In this document: piece after piece, positions 1-7,244 of the stretch | Layout: every line of letters begins with the position of its first letter | How positions within the stretch are numbered: position 1 is the first letter of the stretch | Assembly (NCBI GenBank): GCA_902494815.1 | Contig: CABUVB010000013.1 | Coordinates: forward strand, 1-19,563 | Direction: 5' to 3' | DNA: 19,563 nt | DNA from: an uncultured Collinsella sp. | Lineage (GTDB): Bacteria; Actinomycetota; Coriobacteriia; Coriobacteriales; Coriobacteriaceae | Made by a program: the position numbers and the translations under genes | The notes under the pieces: generated by a model | Databases searched by the model: none | What the model was told of the DNA's origin: nothing | The model's input: only the letters and a program-made list of their open reading frames with translations

Positions 1-51
1 TCGTGGTACCATGGTTCATATAGTTGTTTAAACGACTAAGGGAGCAACATT

Positions 52-1968
52 ATGGAAGAGGCCTATCGTCAAGCACGCAAGCGCGGCGAGCAAGGACGTC
101 GACGCGCCATTAGCCAAAGCGAGCATCCATACCTTACGGACCTCGATAGCTTGGTTGCTCAGCTCCCCTTAGGTCAGCGAGAGAATGTCGGCCTGCGGGA
201 TATTCCGCTCGAAATGGTCGTCGGCACGGTCACCAAGGGCCGTCAGTCCGCCTTTTCGTGTAACTTTATGCCCCTGCTTCCGTTTAGCACCGAGTTCGCC
301 CGCAAGTGGTCCAACCTCTACGACATCCAGGTGACCGAGGGCTATCGCGACCCCGTCATCGTCACCGAGTTCATGCATCGGTTCTATGTCCAAGAAGGCA
401 ACAAACGCGTCAGTGTCCTCAAATTCCTAGACGCCCCGACGGTTTCGGCCAAGGTCACCCGTCTCTACCCCGGCACATGGGATTCCCTCGAAAGCCGCCT
501 GTACGGCGAGTTCTGCGCGTTTTGGCGCGTCTGCCCCCTATACGAGATCGAGTTCTCGCGTGAGGGAAGCTACGAAACGCTCGCGAAGATGCTCGGTCAG
601 AACCTTATCGAAAAATGGCCGCAGATAAAGGTCGACTACCTGCGCCACACTTTCCTGCTCTTTAAGCGTGCCTACCTTCGCGCAGGTGGCGATCACCTGG
701 ACATTACGCCCGCCGACGCCATGCTCGTCTACCTCAATGTGTACAACCAGGACCGCCTGCTGGATACGCCGACGGATATCGTCGTAAACCGCCTGTGCAA
801 GATCTGGCGCGAGCTGGTCATTGCCGGAAAAAATGACGAGGACAAGGTCGATCTTGTCGAAGCACCGAGCGTCGACGAGAAGGAGACGCCCGCCAAGTCC
901 ACCTCTGGCGTGCTCAACTTCTTTATGGGCAAGACCGTCTACTCGACGGCCAACCCCCTGCGCATCGCCTTTATCCATGAGTTCCCCTGTGCGACGTCGA
1001 GCTGGGACAGCCTGCACGACCAAGGGCGTCAGTATCTCGATGAGCACTTTGACGGTATCGTGCGCACCGAGGCGTTCGAGGACTGTCACGATCCGGACAT
1101 GTTCTACGCCGCCGTGGAAACGGCTGTCAAACATGGGGCAAACGCCATCTTCTCGACCTCGCACCGCCTGATGGAATACACGCTCAGGGCTGCCGTTGAG
1201 TATCCCCGGGTTCGGTTCCTCAACTGCTCTATCGGCCTTCCCCATCAAAGCGTCCGTTCGTACTTTGGCAAGATGTACGAGGCCAAGTTCCTCCTGGGCG
1301 CCCTTGCCGCCAGCATGGCGGACAACCACCGCATCGGCTACCACGCGTCGGTCTTCGCCTCGGGCGCACTCAGCGAGATCAACGCCTTTGCGATTGGCGC
1401 CTCGCTGCTCGACCCGCGCGCGCAGGTCATCCTCACCTGGGGCGATGTTCCCGCCGGTGGTCTTGCCGAAGCCATGTGCCGCGAAGGCGTAAGCGTCATG
1501 ACCGGCGCTGACATGTCAAAGTCGCTCGAAGACCCAACGGCCTACGGGCTTCACCGCTTGGTCGACGGCAAAGTCACCGGCATCGCCATGCCCGTATGGA
1601 ACTGGGGCCGTTACTACGAGCTCATCGTTCGCAGCCTTCTGCACGGCACGTGGGACGAGACCAGCGACGACAACCAAGTGCGTGCCGTCAACTACTGGTA
1701 CGGCATGAGCTCCGGCGTTATCGACATCCGTTACGCTCCGGGCCTACCCTACCAGACGCGCAAACTCGTGCAGTTGCTCCGCAACGGCATTGTTGAGGGA
1801 TCCATCAACCCCTTTGGCGGCGAGCTCCATAGCCAGAACGGCGTGGTACAGATCGAAGGCTTCCCTCCGCTGCCGAGCACGCAGATTGTCGAGATGAATT
1901 GGCTGGCGGACAACGTGGTAGGCACCATTCCGCAGCTCGACGATGAGCCGAAAGTCCCTGCCCTATGA
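52..1968 (+). CDS. Cytoplasmic BMP-domain protein with ParB-like N-terminal half
   Basis: A 638-residue protein. The start is ATG at 52, preceded by a GGGAG ribosome site. Residues about 45-150 look like a ParB/Srx-type fold, with the segment QEGNKRVSVLKF resembling the ParB box that contacts nucleotide or DNA. From about residue 300 the protein resembles the BMP/Med family of periplasmic nucleoside-binding proteins (PF02608 type), with NPLRIAFIHEF, then a segment around YFGKMYEAKFLLGA, then the second lobe. There is no signal peptide, lipobox or membrane segment, so it should stay in the cytoplasm, unlike the usual lipoprotein ligand binders. It overlaps the next gene by four bases (ATGA), so the two are probably translationally coupled. 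No permease or ATPase gene is adjacent, so transport is unlikely. A ligand-sensing or regulatory role is inferred. Domain calls are from remembered family patterns; the ligand is unknown. Confidence 0.75.
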   Translation: MEEAYRQARKRGEQGRRRAISQSEHPYLTDLDSLVAQLPLGQRENVGLRDIPLEMVVGTVTKGRQSAFSCNFMPLLPFSTEFARKWSNLYDIQVTEGYRDPVIVTEFMHRFYVQEGNKRVSVLKFLDAPTVSAKVTRLYPGTWDSLESRLYGEFCAFWRVCPLYEIEFSREGSYETLAKMLGQNLIEKWPQIKVDYLRHTFLLFKRAYLRAGGDHLDITPADAMLVYLNVYNQDRLLDTPTDIVVNRLCKIWRELVIAGKNDEDKVDLVEAPSVDEKETPAKSTSGVLNFFMGKTVYSTANPLRIAFIHEFPCATSSWDSLHDQGRQYLDEHFDGIVRTEAFEDCHDPDMFYAAVETAVKHGANAIFSTSHRLMEYTLRAAVEYPRVRFLNCSIGLPHQSVRSYFGKMYEAKFLLGALAASMADNHRIGYHASVFASGALSEINAFAIGASLLDPRAQVILTWGDVPAGGLAEAMCREGVSVMTGADMSKSLEDPTAYGLHRLVDGKVTGIAMPVWNWGRYYELIVRSLLHGTWDETSDDNQVRAVNYWYGMSSGVIDIRYAPGLPYQTRKLVQLLRNGIVEGSINPFGGELHSQNGVVQIEGFPPLPSTQIVEMNWLADNVVGTIPQLDDEPKVPAL

Positions 1969-2675
1969 AAATCCTTGCCGTAGCCGATACCGAAGAACGA
2001 TGCCTTTGGGAGTGCTTTCGCAAGGAACGCTTTGAGGGAGTCGACCTGATTTTGTCCGCCGGCGATCTGGACCCGGACTATCTTGAGTTTTTGGTCACGG
2101 TCATCAACAAACCGCTCATCTACGTGCGCGGCAATCACGATGACCGCTACGCACGTCATGCACCGGGTGGATGTATCTGCGTAGAGGACAGCGTGTACAC
2201 GTACCGAGGGATTCGCATTGCAGGCCTTGGCGGGTCCATGCGTTATCGCGACGGCGCCAACATGTACACCGAACGCGAGATGTCCAAGCGCATGCGTAAG
2301 CTGTCGCGTAAGGTTAGGATGGTCGGCGGGTGCGACATTCTGCTTACCCATGCACCCGCCGCCGGTATGGGTGATCTGGACGATCTGCCGCATCGAGGGT
2401 TCGAGTGCTTTAACACAGCACTCGAATCCTGGAATCCCGACTACATGGTGCACGGGCATGTGCACCAAAGCTACGGCTACGATTTTCAGCGCGAGCGGCA
2501 GCATGTGTGTGGAACGACGATCATCAACGCCTGCGGCTATACGCAGTTTGAGCTCGACCAGACGCACTACCCCATCCGCGGATGGCAAGCAGCTTGGCTC
2601 AACTCACAAACCATGCGCCGCGAGCTCAAACGCCACGAAGCCATCGAGTCCTCAACAGCCAGAACACCCTGGTAA
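1965..2675 (+). CDS. Calcineurin-like metallophosphoesterase (YfcE/MJ0936-like)
   Basis: A 236-residue protein with the ordered metal-binding motifs of the metallophosphoesterase superfamily: D8 in VADTEE, GDLD with D34, GNHD at residues 56-59, TH at 128-129, and GHVH at 164-167. These ligate two metals and hydrolyse phosphoester bonds; the substrate cannot be read from the sequence. The first motif is normally D-x-H, but here the third position is Glu10. I recall the same Asp/Glu substitution in clostridial relatives, so it is probably a subfamily trait and not decay. The start codon overlaps the stop of the BMP-domain gene (ATGA), which implies coupled translation and a shared role. The stop codon is immediately followed by a hairpin and then by a second, bidirectional terminator. 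A soluble cytoplasmic enzyme is expected, since no signal or membrane segment is present. Confidence 0.8.
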   Translation: MKILAVADTEERCLWECFRKERFEGVDLILSAGDLDPDYLEFLVTVINKPLIYVRGNHDDRYARHAPGGCICVEDSVYTYRGIRIAGLGGSMRYRDGANMYTEREMSKRMRKLSRKVRMVGGCDILLTHAPAAGMGDLDDLPHRGFECFNTALESWNPDYMVHGHVHQSYGYDFQRERQHVCGTTIINACGYTQFELDQTHYPIRGWQAAWLNSQTMRRELKRHEAIESSTARTPW

Positions 2676-2714
2676 CCATCACAAAGAGGACACTGTCCCC
2701 TTTGTGATGGTTTT
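2676..2714 (+). terminator. Hairpin with T-run directly after the phosphoesterase gene
   Basis: An 11-bp perfect stem (2676-2686 with 2700-2710), one A/C mismatch, then four more pairs (GGAC with GTCC) around an ACT loop, followed by TTTT. It starts on the base after the stop codon. It could terminate the phosphoesterase unit, or be a dispersed intergenic hairpin element, because its GGAC..TGTCCC core resembles part of the hairpin at 7935-7965. Confidence 0.55.
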
Positions 2715-2725
2715 GACGCGATAGC

Positions 2726-2765
2726 AAGAAACCCGGTCCTGCACAAGGCAGAACCGGGTTTCTTT
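2726..2765. terminator. Bidirectional intrinsic terminator between convergent units
   Basis: A long stem runs from AAGAAACCCGGT on the left to ACCGGGTTTCTT on the right, continuing to a CTGC/GCAG pair around a short ACAAG loop. It ends in a T-rich tract on either strand. It lies between the plus-strand phosphoesterase gene and the minus-strand rplA, so it most likely ends both transcripts. Confidence 0.85.
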
Positions 2766-2800
2766 AGCAATGCTTGCTGTACTCAGGCAGTAACTAGCAG

Positions 2801-3508
2801 TTACTCAGCCAGGAAGTCACGCTGAACAGCGGGATCGACCTTGACGCCAGGGCCCATGGTGGAAGACACGGAGATGGACTTGACGTACTTGCCCTTAGCA
2901 GAAGAGGGCTTGACGCGCAGGATCTCGGTGTACAGGGCAGCGTAGTTCTCAACGAGCTGCTGCTCGGAGAAGGACTTCTTGCCCAGGGGCACGTGGCAGA
3001 TGCCGTAGCGGTCGGCGCGGTACTCAACGCGGCCAGCCTTGAGCTCGGAGACCATCTTGGCGACGTCCATGGTCACGGTGCCGAGCTTGGGGTTCGGCAT
3101 GAGGCCACGGGGACCAAGAATCTTACCGATGCGGCCAACCTTGGCCATCATGTTCGGCGTAGCGATAGCGGCGTCGAAGTTGATCTCGCCCTTCTGAATC
3201 TGGGCGACGAGCTCGTCGGAACCGATGATGTCGGCGCCGGCAGCCTCGGCCTCGCGAGCCTTCTCGCCCTCGGCGAAGACGGCAACACGAACGGTCTTGC
3301 CGGTGCCGTGGGGCAGGGAAATGGAACCACGGATGTTCTGGTCAGCCTTACGAGTATCGATGCCCAGACGGAAGTGGGCCTCGACGGTCTCGTCGAACTT
3401 GGCGGTGTCGATCTCCTTGATGAGCTTGGCAGCCTGAAGGGGGGTGTAGAGCGTGGCGCGGTCGATCTTCTCGGCAGCGGCGTTATAGCTCTTACCATGC
3501 TTAGCCAT
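2801..3508 (-). CDS. rplA: 50S ribosomal protein L1
   Basis: A 235-residue L1 protein, close to the usual 230-235. It binds 23S rRNA at the L1 stalk and takes part in release of deacylated tRNA from the E site. In many bacteria it also represses its own operon mRNA. Recognisable stretches include KADQNIRGSISLPHGTGKT, the IGSDELVAQIQKG segment and GRIGKILGPRGLMPNPK. An in-frame ATG at 3514 would add MH, but the AGGAGG site ends only two bases before it and lies eight bases before the ATG at 3508, so MAKHGKS is the better start. It is the last gene of the rpmG-secE-nusG-rplK-rplA operon, followed by the bidirectional terminator. rplJ-rplL are not directly downstream, unlike the order in many bacteria. 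Confidence 0.96.
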   Translation of the reverse strand: MAKHGKSYNAAAEKIDRATLYTPLQAAKLIKEIDTAKFDETVEAHFRLGIDTRKADQNIRGSISLPHGTGKTVRVAVFAEGEKAREAEAAGADIIGSDELVAQIQKGEINFDAAIATPNMMAKVGRIGKILGPRGLMPNPKLGTVTMDVAKMVSELKAGRVEYRADRYGICHVPLGKKSFSEQQLVENYAALYTEILRVKPSSAKGKYVKSISVSSTMGPGVKVDPAVQRDFLAE

Positions 3509-3625
3509 GTGCATTACCTCCTGTGGTTAAACGGGCGTGAGCCCTCCCACATCGTATCGTGTGCCCTATTGCACACATTTAACGGGCGCCCCGGTCGGAG
3601 CACCCGCCGTTACCATAAGAAATCG

Positions 3626-4054
3626 CTACTCAGCGATGGTGACGCCCATGGAACGGGCGGTACCGGCGATGATCTTCTTGGCGGCGTCAATGTCGTTGGC
3701 ATTGAGGTCCGGCATCTTGATCTCGGCGATCTTGGTGAGCTGCTCCTGGGAGAGCTGACCAACCTTGTCGGCCTGGGGCTTAGCGGAACCAGACTTGAGG
3801 TTCAGCTCCTTCTTGATGAGGTGAGCCGCCGGCGGGGTCTTGGTGATGAAGGAGAAGGACTTGTCCTCGTAGACAGAGATCTCAACGGGGATGATGTCGC
3901 CCTTCTTGTCCTGCGTCTCGGCGTTAAAGGCCTGGCAGAACTGCATGATGTTCACGCCAGCAGCGCCCAGGGCGGGGCCGACGGGAGGAGCGGGGTTAGC
4001 TGCACCAGCAGGAATCTGGAGCTTAATGACGTTGGCAACCTTCTTCTCAGCCAT
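3626..4054 (-). CDS. rplK: 50S ribosomal protein L11
   Basis: A 142-residue L11 protein (family norm about 141). It forms the GTPase-associated centre with 23S rRNA and is needed for RelA activation in bacteria that have RelA. The N-terminal signature KLQIPAGAANPAPPVGPALG and the later KTPPAAHLIKKE and AGTARSMGV segments are diagnostic. Two ATGs compete (4060 and 4054). The AAAGGA site sits six bases before 4054 and touches the 4060 codon, so MAEKKV is chosen. A leader of about 120 bases separates it from nusG. That is a place where an L1 repressor site could lie, but I could not identify one with confidence. The roughly 117-base gap to rplA contains a short imperfect GC-rich hairpin near 3581-3611. 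Confidence 0.96.
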   Translation of the reverse strand: MAEKKVANVIKLQIPAGAANPAPPVGPALGAAGVNIMQFCQAFNAETQDKKGDIIPVEISVYEDKSFSFITKTPPAAHLIKKELNLKSGSAKPQADKVGQLSQEQLTKIAEIKMPDLNANDIDAAKKIIAGTARSMGVTIAE

Positions 4055-4174
4055 GGTCATTCCTTTCGAATCACGAGTGTGAAGTACTTGCTATATCGTA
4101 AGCACGCACGTGTTAGAAGCACTCCTGAGATGAGCAGTCACAGAAGAAGCACGCTCGCGCGAACGGACGAAAAC

Positions 4175-4711
4175 TTAAGCGATGACAGCGACCTGGTTAA
4201 AGTCGAGCTCGACCGGCGTCTCGCGGCCAAAGATCATCAGCGTGACCTTGAGCTTGCCAGCCTCGGTGTTAACCTCGGAGACCTTGCCATCAAAGTCGGT
4301 AAGCGGGCCATCGGTGACGCGGACGGACGTACCGACCTCAATATCAACCGAGGTGCGCTTGGGCGAATCGCCCTTACCGGGACGACGAGTCATCTTATTG
4401 TACTCTTCGCGGGAAAGCGGAGCGGGCTTGCCGTTGCCGCCTAGGAAACCGGTGACGCCAGGCGTGTTACGAACACACGTCCAAGCATCGTCATCCATCT
4501 CCATGCGGACCAGGACATAACCCGGGAAAATCTTGGAATCCTTGGTCTCGCGCTTGCCACCCTCTTTAATCTCGGTGACGCGCTCCATAGGAATCTCGAT
4601 ATCAAAGATACGGTCCTGCATGCCCATGGTCTCGATGCGATGCTCGAGATCGGACTTAACGCGGTTCTCGTATCCAGAGTAAGTGTGAACGACGTACCAA
4701 CGCTTAGACAT
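4175..4711 (-). CDS. nusG: Transcription termination/antitermination factor NusG
   Basis: A 178-residue NusG. The N-terminal NGN domain (about residues 1-115) opens with the characteristic KRWYVVHTYSGYE and contains FPGYVLVRM and a VRNTPGVTGFLG segment. It binds the RNA polymerase clamp and modulates pausing. The C-terminal KOW domain (about 125-178) includes VRVTDGPLTDFDGKV and contacts Rho or ribosomal protein S10. The start lies three bases after the secE stop, and its ribosome site is inside the end of secE, so expression is probably coupled. Length and order (secE-nusG-rplK-rplA) match the conserved bacterial arrangement. Confidence 0.97.
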   Translation of the reverse strand: MSKRWYVVHTYSGYENRVKSDLEHRIETMGMQDRIFDIEIPMERVTEIKEGGKRETKDSKIFPGYVLVRMEMDDDAWTCVRNTPGVTGFLGGNGKPAPLSREEYNKMTRRPGKGDSPKRTSVDIEVGTSVRVTDGPLTDFDGKVSEVNTEAGKLKVTLMIFGRETPVELDFNQVAVIA

Positions 4712-4714
4712 GGT

Positions 4715-5053
4715 TTAGCCCCTCAATCCAGAGAACAGAGCAAGAGCCTCGCCAAAGCCAGCATCGAGCAGAGCGATGACGACGCCGACGACGACCAGAG
4801 AAGCGCAGACGACGACCGAGTAGTTCACGAGCTCCTTCTTATCGGGCCACGTGACACGCTTCATCTCGGACTTGACCGAAGCGAAATACTTCTTGGTGCG
4901 GGCGAAGAAACCAGGCTTCTCGTTCTTCTTGGACTTCGCAGCCTTCTCGTTCTTCTTGGCAACGGCCTTCTTGGCCTCAACCTTGGAGTTGGCGGCAGCT
5001 TTGTTGGCAGGTGCCGGCTGCTGAGCCTTCTTCTTGTTCTTCTTGTTGGCCAT
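4715..5053 (-). CDS. secE: Preprotein translocase subunit SecE
   Basis: A 112-residue SecE of the short, single-span type found in Gram-positive bacteria. Residues 1-50 form a Lys/Ala-rich, low-complexity cytoplasmic extension. The conserved amphipathic segment follows (SVKSEMKRVTWPDKKEL), then one membrane span at roughly residues 78-103. SecE clamps SecY in the membrane channel. The ribosome site GGAGGT is seven bases before the ATG. It lies between tRNA-Trp and nusG, and a 28-base hairpin at 5093-5120 separates it from the tRNA. Confidence 0.95.
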   Translation of the reverse strand: MANKKNKKKAQQPAPANKAAANSKVEAKKAVAKKNEKAAKSKKNEKPGFFARTKKYFASVKSEMKRVTWPDKKELVNYSVVVCASLVVVGVVIALLDAGFGEALALFSGLRG

Positions 5054-5092
5054 TTGGGTTACCTCCGCGCAATGCGCTTATACATGAGTAAA

Positions 5093-5120
5093 CCGTAAGC
5101 CCCCAAGTGGGAGCTTACGG
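5093..5120 (-). repeat. Hairpin between tRNA-Trp and secE
   Basis: An 8-bp perfect stem, CCGTAAGC (5093-5100) with GCTTACGG (5113-5120), extended by CCC/GGG after one mismatch. On the transcribed minus strand it is followed only by a short TTTA tract. It is therefore more likely an RNA-processing or attenuation structure than a full terminator. Confidence 0.5.
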
Positions 5121-5129
5121 AATAATGAC

Positions 5130-5205
5130 TGGCACGCCAGGAAGGACTCGAACCCTCAACACTCGGTTTTGGAGACCGATGCTCTACCAATTGAACTACT
5201 GGCGT
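5130..5205 (-). tRNA. tRNA-Trp (anticodon CCA)
   Basis: A 76-base cloverleaf. The acceptor stem ACGCCAG pairs with CTGGCGT, followed by discriminator G and an encoded CCA end. The anticodon loop CTCCAAA has anticodon CCA, and the T arm GGTTCGAGTCC is intact. Its place between rpmG and secE on the same strand is a common arrangement, so it is probably cut from the rpmG-secE transcript. Confidence 0.95.
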
Positions 5206-5218
5206 ATGTGACTAGAGA

Positions 5219-5368
5219 CTAGCGAGTCTCTTTGTGCAGCGTGTGGTGACGGCACCAGGGGCAATACTTCTTGATCTCCATACGATCAGGCATGGTCGAC
5301 TTGTTCTTGGTGGTCGTATAGTTGCGGCGCTTGCACTCAGTGCACGCAAGAGTAACTAGAGTACGCAT
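5219..5368 (-). CDS. rpmG: 50S ribosomal protein L33, zinc-ribbon form
   Basis: A 49-residue protein beginning MRTLVTLACTECKRRNY and ending CPWCRHHTLHKETR. Four cysteines (C9, C12, C36, C39) in two CxxC pairs mark it as the zinc-binding C-plus form of L33, which sits near the ribosomal E site. Genomes with a C-plus form often carry a zinc-independent copy elsewhere; none is in this window. An in-frame ATG six codons upstream (5386) exists, but family length and the AGGA before 5368 favour the shorter start. It is the first gene of the secE-nusG operon and lies downstream of the promoter at 5414-5443. A perfect 10-base palindrome, CCCGTACGGG (5393-5402), sits in its leader. Confidence 0.94.
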   Translation of the reverse strand: MRTLVTLACTECKRRNYTTTKNKSTMPDRMEIKKYCPWCRHHTLHKETR

Positions 5369-5413
5369 GTATCCTGAACCTTTCATTTCCGCCCCGTACG
5401 GGCACGAGTTGTT

Positions 5414-5443
5414 ACTTTATCAGCTCCACGTAAGTGCTGTCAA
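5414..5443 (-). promoter_or_regulatory. Sigma-70-type promoter of the rpmG-secE-nusG-rplKA operon
   Basis: On the minus strand TTGACA (5443-5438) and TAAAGT (5419-5414) are separated by 18 bases, about 45 bases upstream of the rpmG start. The flanking stretch GAGGTTTTCATTGACAGC is nearly identical to that of the tRNA-tuf promoter at 7245-7274. Confidence 0.75.
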
Positions 5444-5583
5444 TGAAAACCTCGAGTCAATTGGTTCTCGGTGGATCCATTCATATTTGGAACACATCAA
5501 TGAAGCCATCGAGATCTAATCGACGATGCATCCAGGACCATTATCGATCCTCTCGACACCAGCAACGGCTCAATATCCATTGC

Positions 5584-5620
5584 AGAAAAGAACCCGGCAC
5601 CCATATAAGTGCCGGGTTCT
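5584..5620 (-). terminator. Intrinsic terminator of tuf
   Basis: A 12-bp perfect stem (5589-5600 with 5609-5620) around an 8-base A/T-rich loop. On the minus strand it is followed by a TTCTTTTCT tract, starting about 28 bases after the tuf stop. The roughly 140 bases between this and the rpmG promoter contain nothing else I can name. Confidence 0.9.
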
Positions 5621-5647
5621 CTAAGTCAGCTATATCAAAGAGCTAAT

Positions 5648-6838
5648 TTACTCAATGATCGTGGAGACGATGCCAGAACCGACGGTGTGGCCACCCTCGC
5701 GGATAGCGAAGCGCAGGCCCTCCTCCATGGCGATCGGGTGGATGAGGTCGCCCTCGATGGTGATGTGGTCACCAGGCATAGCCATCTCGGTGCCCTCGGG
5801 GAGCTTGACCGTACCGGTAACGTCGGTGGTACGGAAGTAGAACTGAGGACGATAACCATCGAAGAACGGGGTGTGACGGCCGCCCTCCTCCTTGGTCAGA
5901 ACGTAGATCTCGCCGGTGAACTTGGTGTGCGGGGTAACCGAACCGGGCTTGCAGAGAACCTGGCCGCGCTCGATGTCCTCGCGCTTGATGCCGCGGAGCA
6001 GCAGACCGACGTTGTCGCCAGCCTCGCAGAAGTCCATGGACTTACGGAACATCTCGATACCGGTAACGACGGTGTTCTGGGTATCCTTGATGCCGACGAT
6101 CTCGACGGGCTCGTTGAGCTTGAGCTCACCGCGCTCGACACGGCCGGTAGCAACGGTACCACGGCCGGAGATGGTCATAACGTCCTCAACGGCCATCAGG
6201 AACGGGAGGTCGTTGTTACGAGCAGGCGTCGGGATGTACTCGTCGACGGCCTTCATGAGCTCGCGGATAGCGTCCATCCACTTGGCGTCGCCCTCGAGAG
6301 CGCCCAGAGCGGAACCACGGATGACGGGGATGTCGTCGCCGGGGAAATCGTACTCGGAGAGGAGCTCACGGGTCTCCATCTCGACGAGGTCGATGAGCTC
6401 GTCATCGTCGACCATGTCGCACTTGTTCAGGAAGACGACGATGTAGGGAACGCCGACCTGACGGGCGAGCAGGATGTGCTCGCGGGTCTGAGCCATGGGG
6501 CCGTCGGTAGCAGCGATGACCAGGATAGCGCCGTCCATCTGAGCAGCGCCGGAGATCATGTTCTTGACGTAGTCAGCGTGGCCCGGGCAGTCAACGTGAG
6601 CGTAGTGACGGGCAGCGGTCTCGTACTCAACGTGGGAGACGGAAATCGTAATGCCGCGCTCGCGCTCCTCGGGAGCCTTGTCGATGTTCTCGAACGCAGT
6701 GAAGTCAGCCTTGCAGCCCTCGGTCTCGGAGAGAACCTTGGTGATGGCAGCGGTCAGCGTGGTCTTGCCGTGGTCGACGTGACCAATGGTGCCGATGTTA
6801 ACATGCGGCTTAGTGCGCTCAAACTTCTCTTTGGCCAT
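5648..6838 (-). CDS. tuf: Translation elongation factor Tu
   Basis: A 396-residue EF-Tu of normal length. The GTPase delivers aminoacyl-tRNA to the ribosomal A site. G1 is GHVDHGKT at residues 19-26, G3 is DCPGHADY and G4 is NKCDM. Domains 2 and 3 contain the expected GRGTVATGRVERG and TKFTGEIYVL stretches. An upstream in-frame extension is rejected because GAGGAGG lies five bases before the ATG at 6838 and the family starts MAKEKF. It stands apart from rpsL-rpsG-fusA (not in this window) and follows three tRNA genes on the same strand with no promoter I could clearly see between. Transcription from the tRNA promoter at 7245-7274 is therefore likely. Confidence 0.98.
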   Translation of the reverse strand: MAKEKFERTKPHVNIGTIGHVDHGKTTLTAAITKVLSETEGCKADFTAFENIDKAPEERERGITISVSHVEYETAARHYAHVDCPGHADYVKNMISGAAQMDGAILVIAATDGPMAQTREHILLARQVGVPYIVVFLNKCDMVDDDELIDLVEMETRELLSEYDFPGDDIPVIRGSALGALEGDAKWMDAIRELMKAVDEYIPTPARNNDLPFLMAVEDVMTISGRGTVATGRVERGELKLNEPVEIVGIKDTQNTVVTGIEMFRKSMDFCEAGDNVGLLLRGIKREDIERGQVLCKPGSVTPHTKFTGEIYVLTKEEGGRHTPFFDGYRPQFYFRTTDVTGTVKLPEGTEMAMPGDHITIEGDLIHPIAMEEGLRFAIREGGHTVGSGIVSTIIE

Positions 6839-6892
6839 AAAGCCCTCCTCTAAACAGGTCGTCCCCGGACGGGACTTTGCCTTTATACCATA

Positions 6893-6923
6893 GTGGCCTC
6901 TCAACATACTATTGAGAAGCCAC
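6893..6923 (-). repeat. 12-bp hairpin between tRNA-Met and tuf
   Basis: Arms 6893-6904 and 6912-6923 pair over 12 positions with one G-U wobble, around a 7-base loop. There is no U-run on either strand, so it is not an ordinary terminator. It lies in the tuf leader just after tRNA-Met and may mark where the tRNA-tuf transcript is cut or stabilised. Confidence 0.6.
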
Positions 6924-6934
6924 CGTGTTACCTA

Positions 6935-7011
6935 TGGTAGCGGTGACTGGATTCGAACCAGTGACGCCACGGGTATGAACCGTGTGCTCTAACCAACTGA
7001 GCTACACCGCC
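6935..7011 (-). tRNA. tRNA-Met (anticodon CAT), elongator type
   Basis: A 77-base cloverleaf with an encoded CCA. The acceptor GGCGGTG pairs with CACCGCT (G-U at the end). Anticodon loop TTCATAC gives CAT. It lacks the unpaired 1-72 position and the GGG/CCC anticodon stem of initiator tRNA, so elongator Met is favoured. A tRNA-Ile2 read after lysidine modification cannot be fully excluded. Confidence 0.93.
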
Positions 7012-7014
7012 GGA

Positions 7015-7090
7015 TGGAGCCTGCAACCAGACTTGAACTGGTGACCTCTTCGTTACCAACGAAGTGCTCTACCGACTGAGCTATACAGGC
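7015..7090 (-). tRNA. tRNA-Thr (anticodon GGT)
   Basis: A 76-base cloverleaf with an encoded CCA. The acceptor GCCTGTA pairs with TGCAGGC. The anticodon stem CTTCG/CGAAG encloses loop TTGGTAA, giving anticodon GGT. It is only three bases from tRNA-Met, so the two are co-transcribed. Confidence 0.95.
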
Positions 7091-7100
7091 ACTTGACGGG

Positions 7101-7182
7101 TGGGAGCTATAGGATTCGAACCTATGTAGGCAGAGCCAACGGGTTTACAGCCCGTCCCCATTAACCACTCGGGCAAACTCCC
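7101..7182 (-). tRNA. tRNA-Tyr (anticodon GTA)
   Basis: An 82-base class II tRNA with a long variable arm. The acceptor GGGAGTT pairs with AGCTCCC, followed by discriminator A. Anticodon stem ACGGG/CCCGT encloses loop CTGTAAA, giving anticodon GTA. The genome reads CCC after the discriminator, so the CCA end is not encoded and must be added or repaired by CCA-adding enzyme, unlike the other four tRNAs here. Confidence 0.94.
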
Positions 7183-7244
7183 AATCGTTCAAGTATCCGC
7201 AGGTCCTTTGGTCTTTTGGACCGCCGCCCCCGCGAACGAAAAAG

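Noticed and set aside
2993..4444. Long plus-strand open frame of 483 codons across rplA, rplK and nusG
   Set aside because: It is antisense to three certain ribosomal/transcription genes. Its Gly/Leu/Asp-rich composition is what a GC-rich antisense frame gives.
5609..6853. Plus-strand open frame of 414 codons opposite tuf
   Set aside because: Antisense of EF-Tu. Such frames are common opposite highly biased genes.
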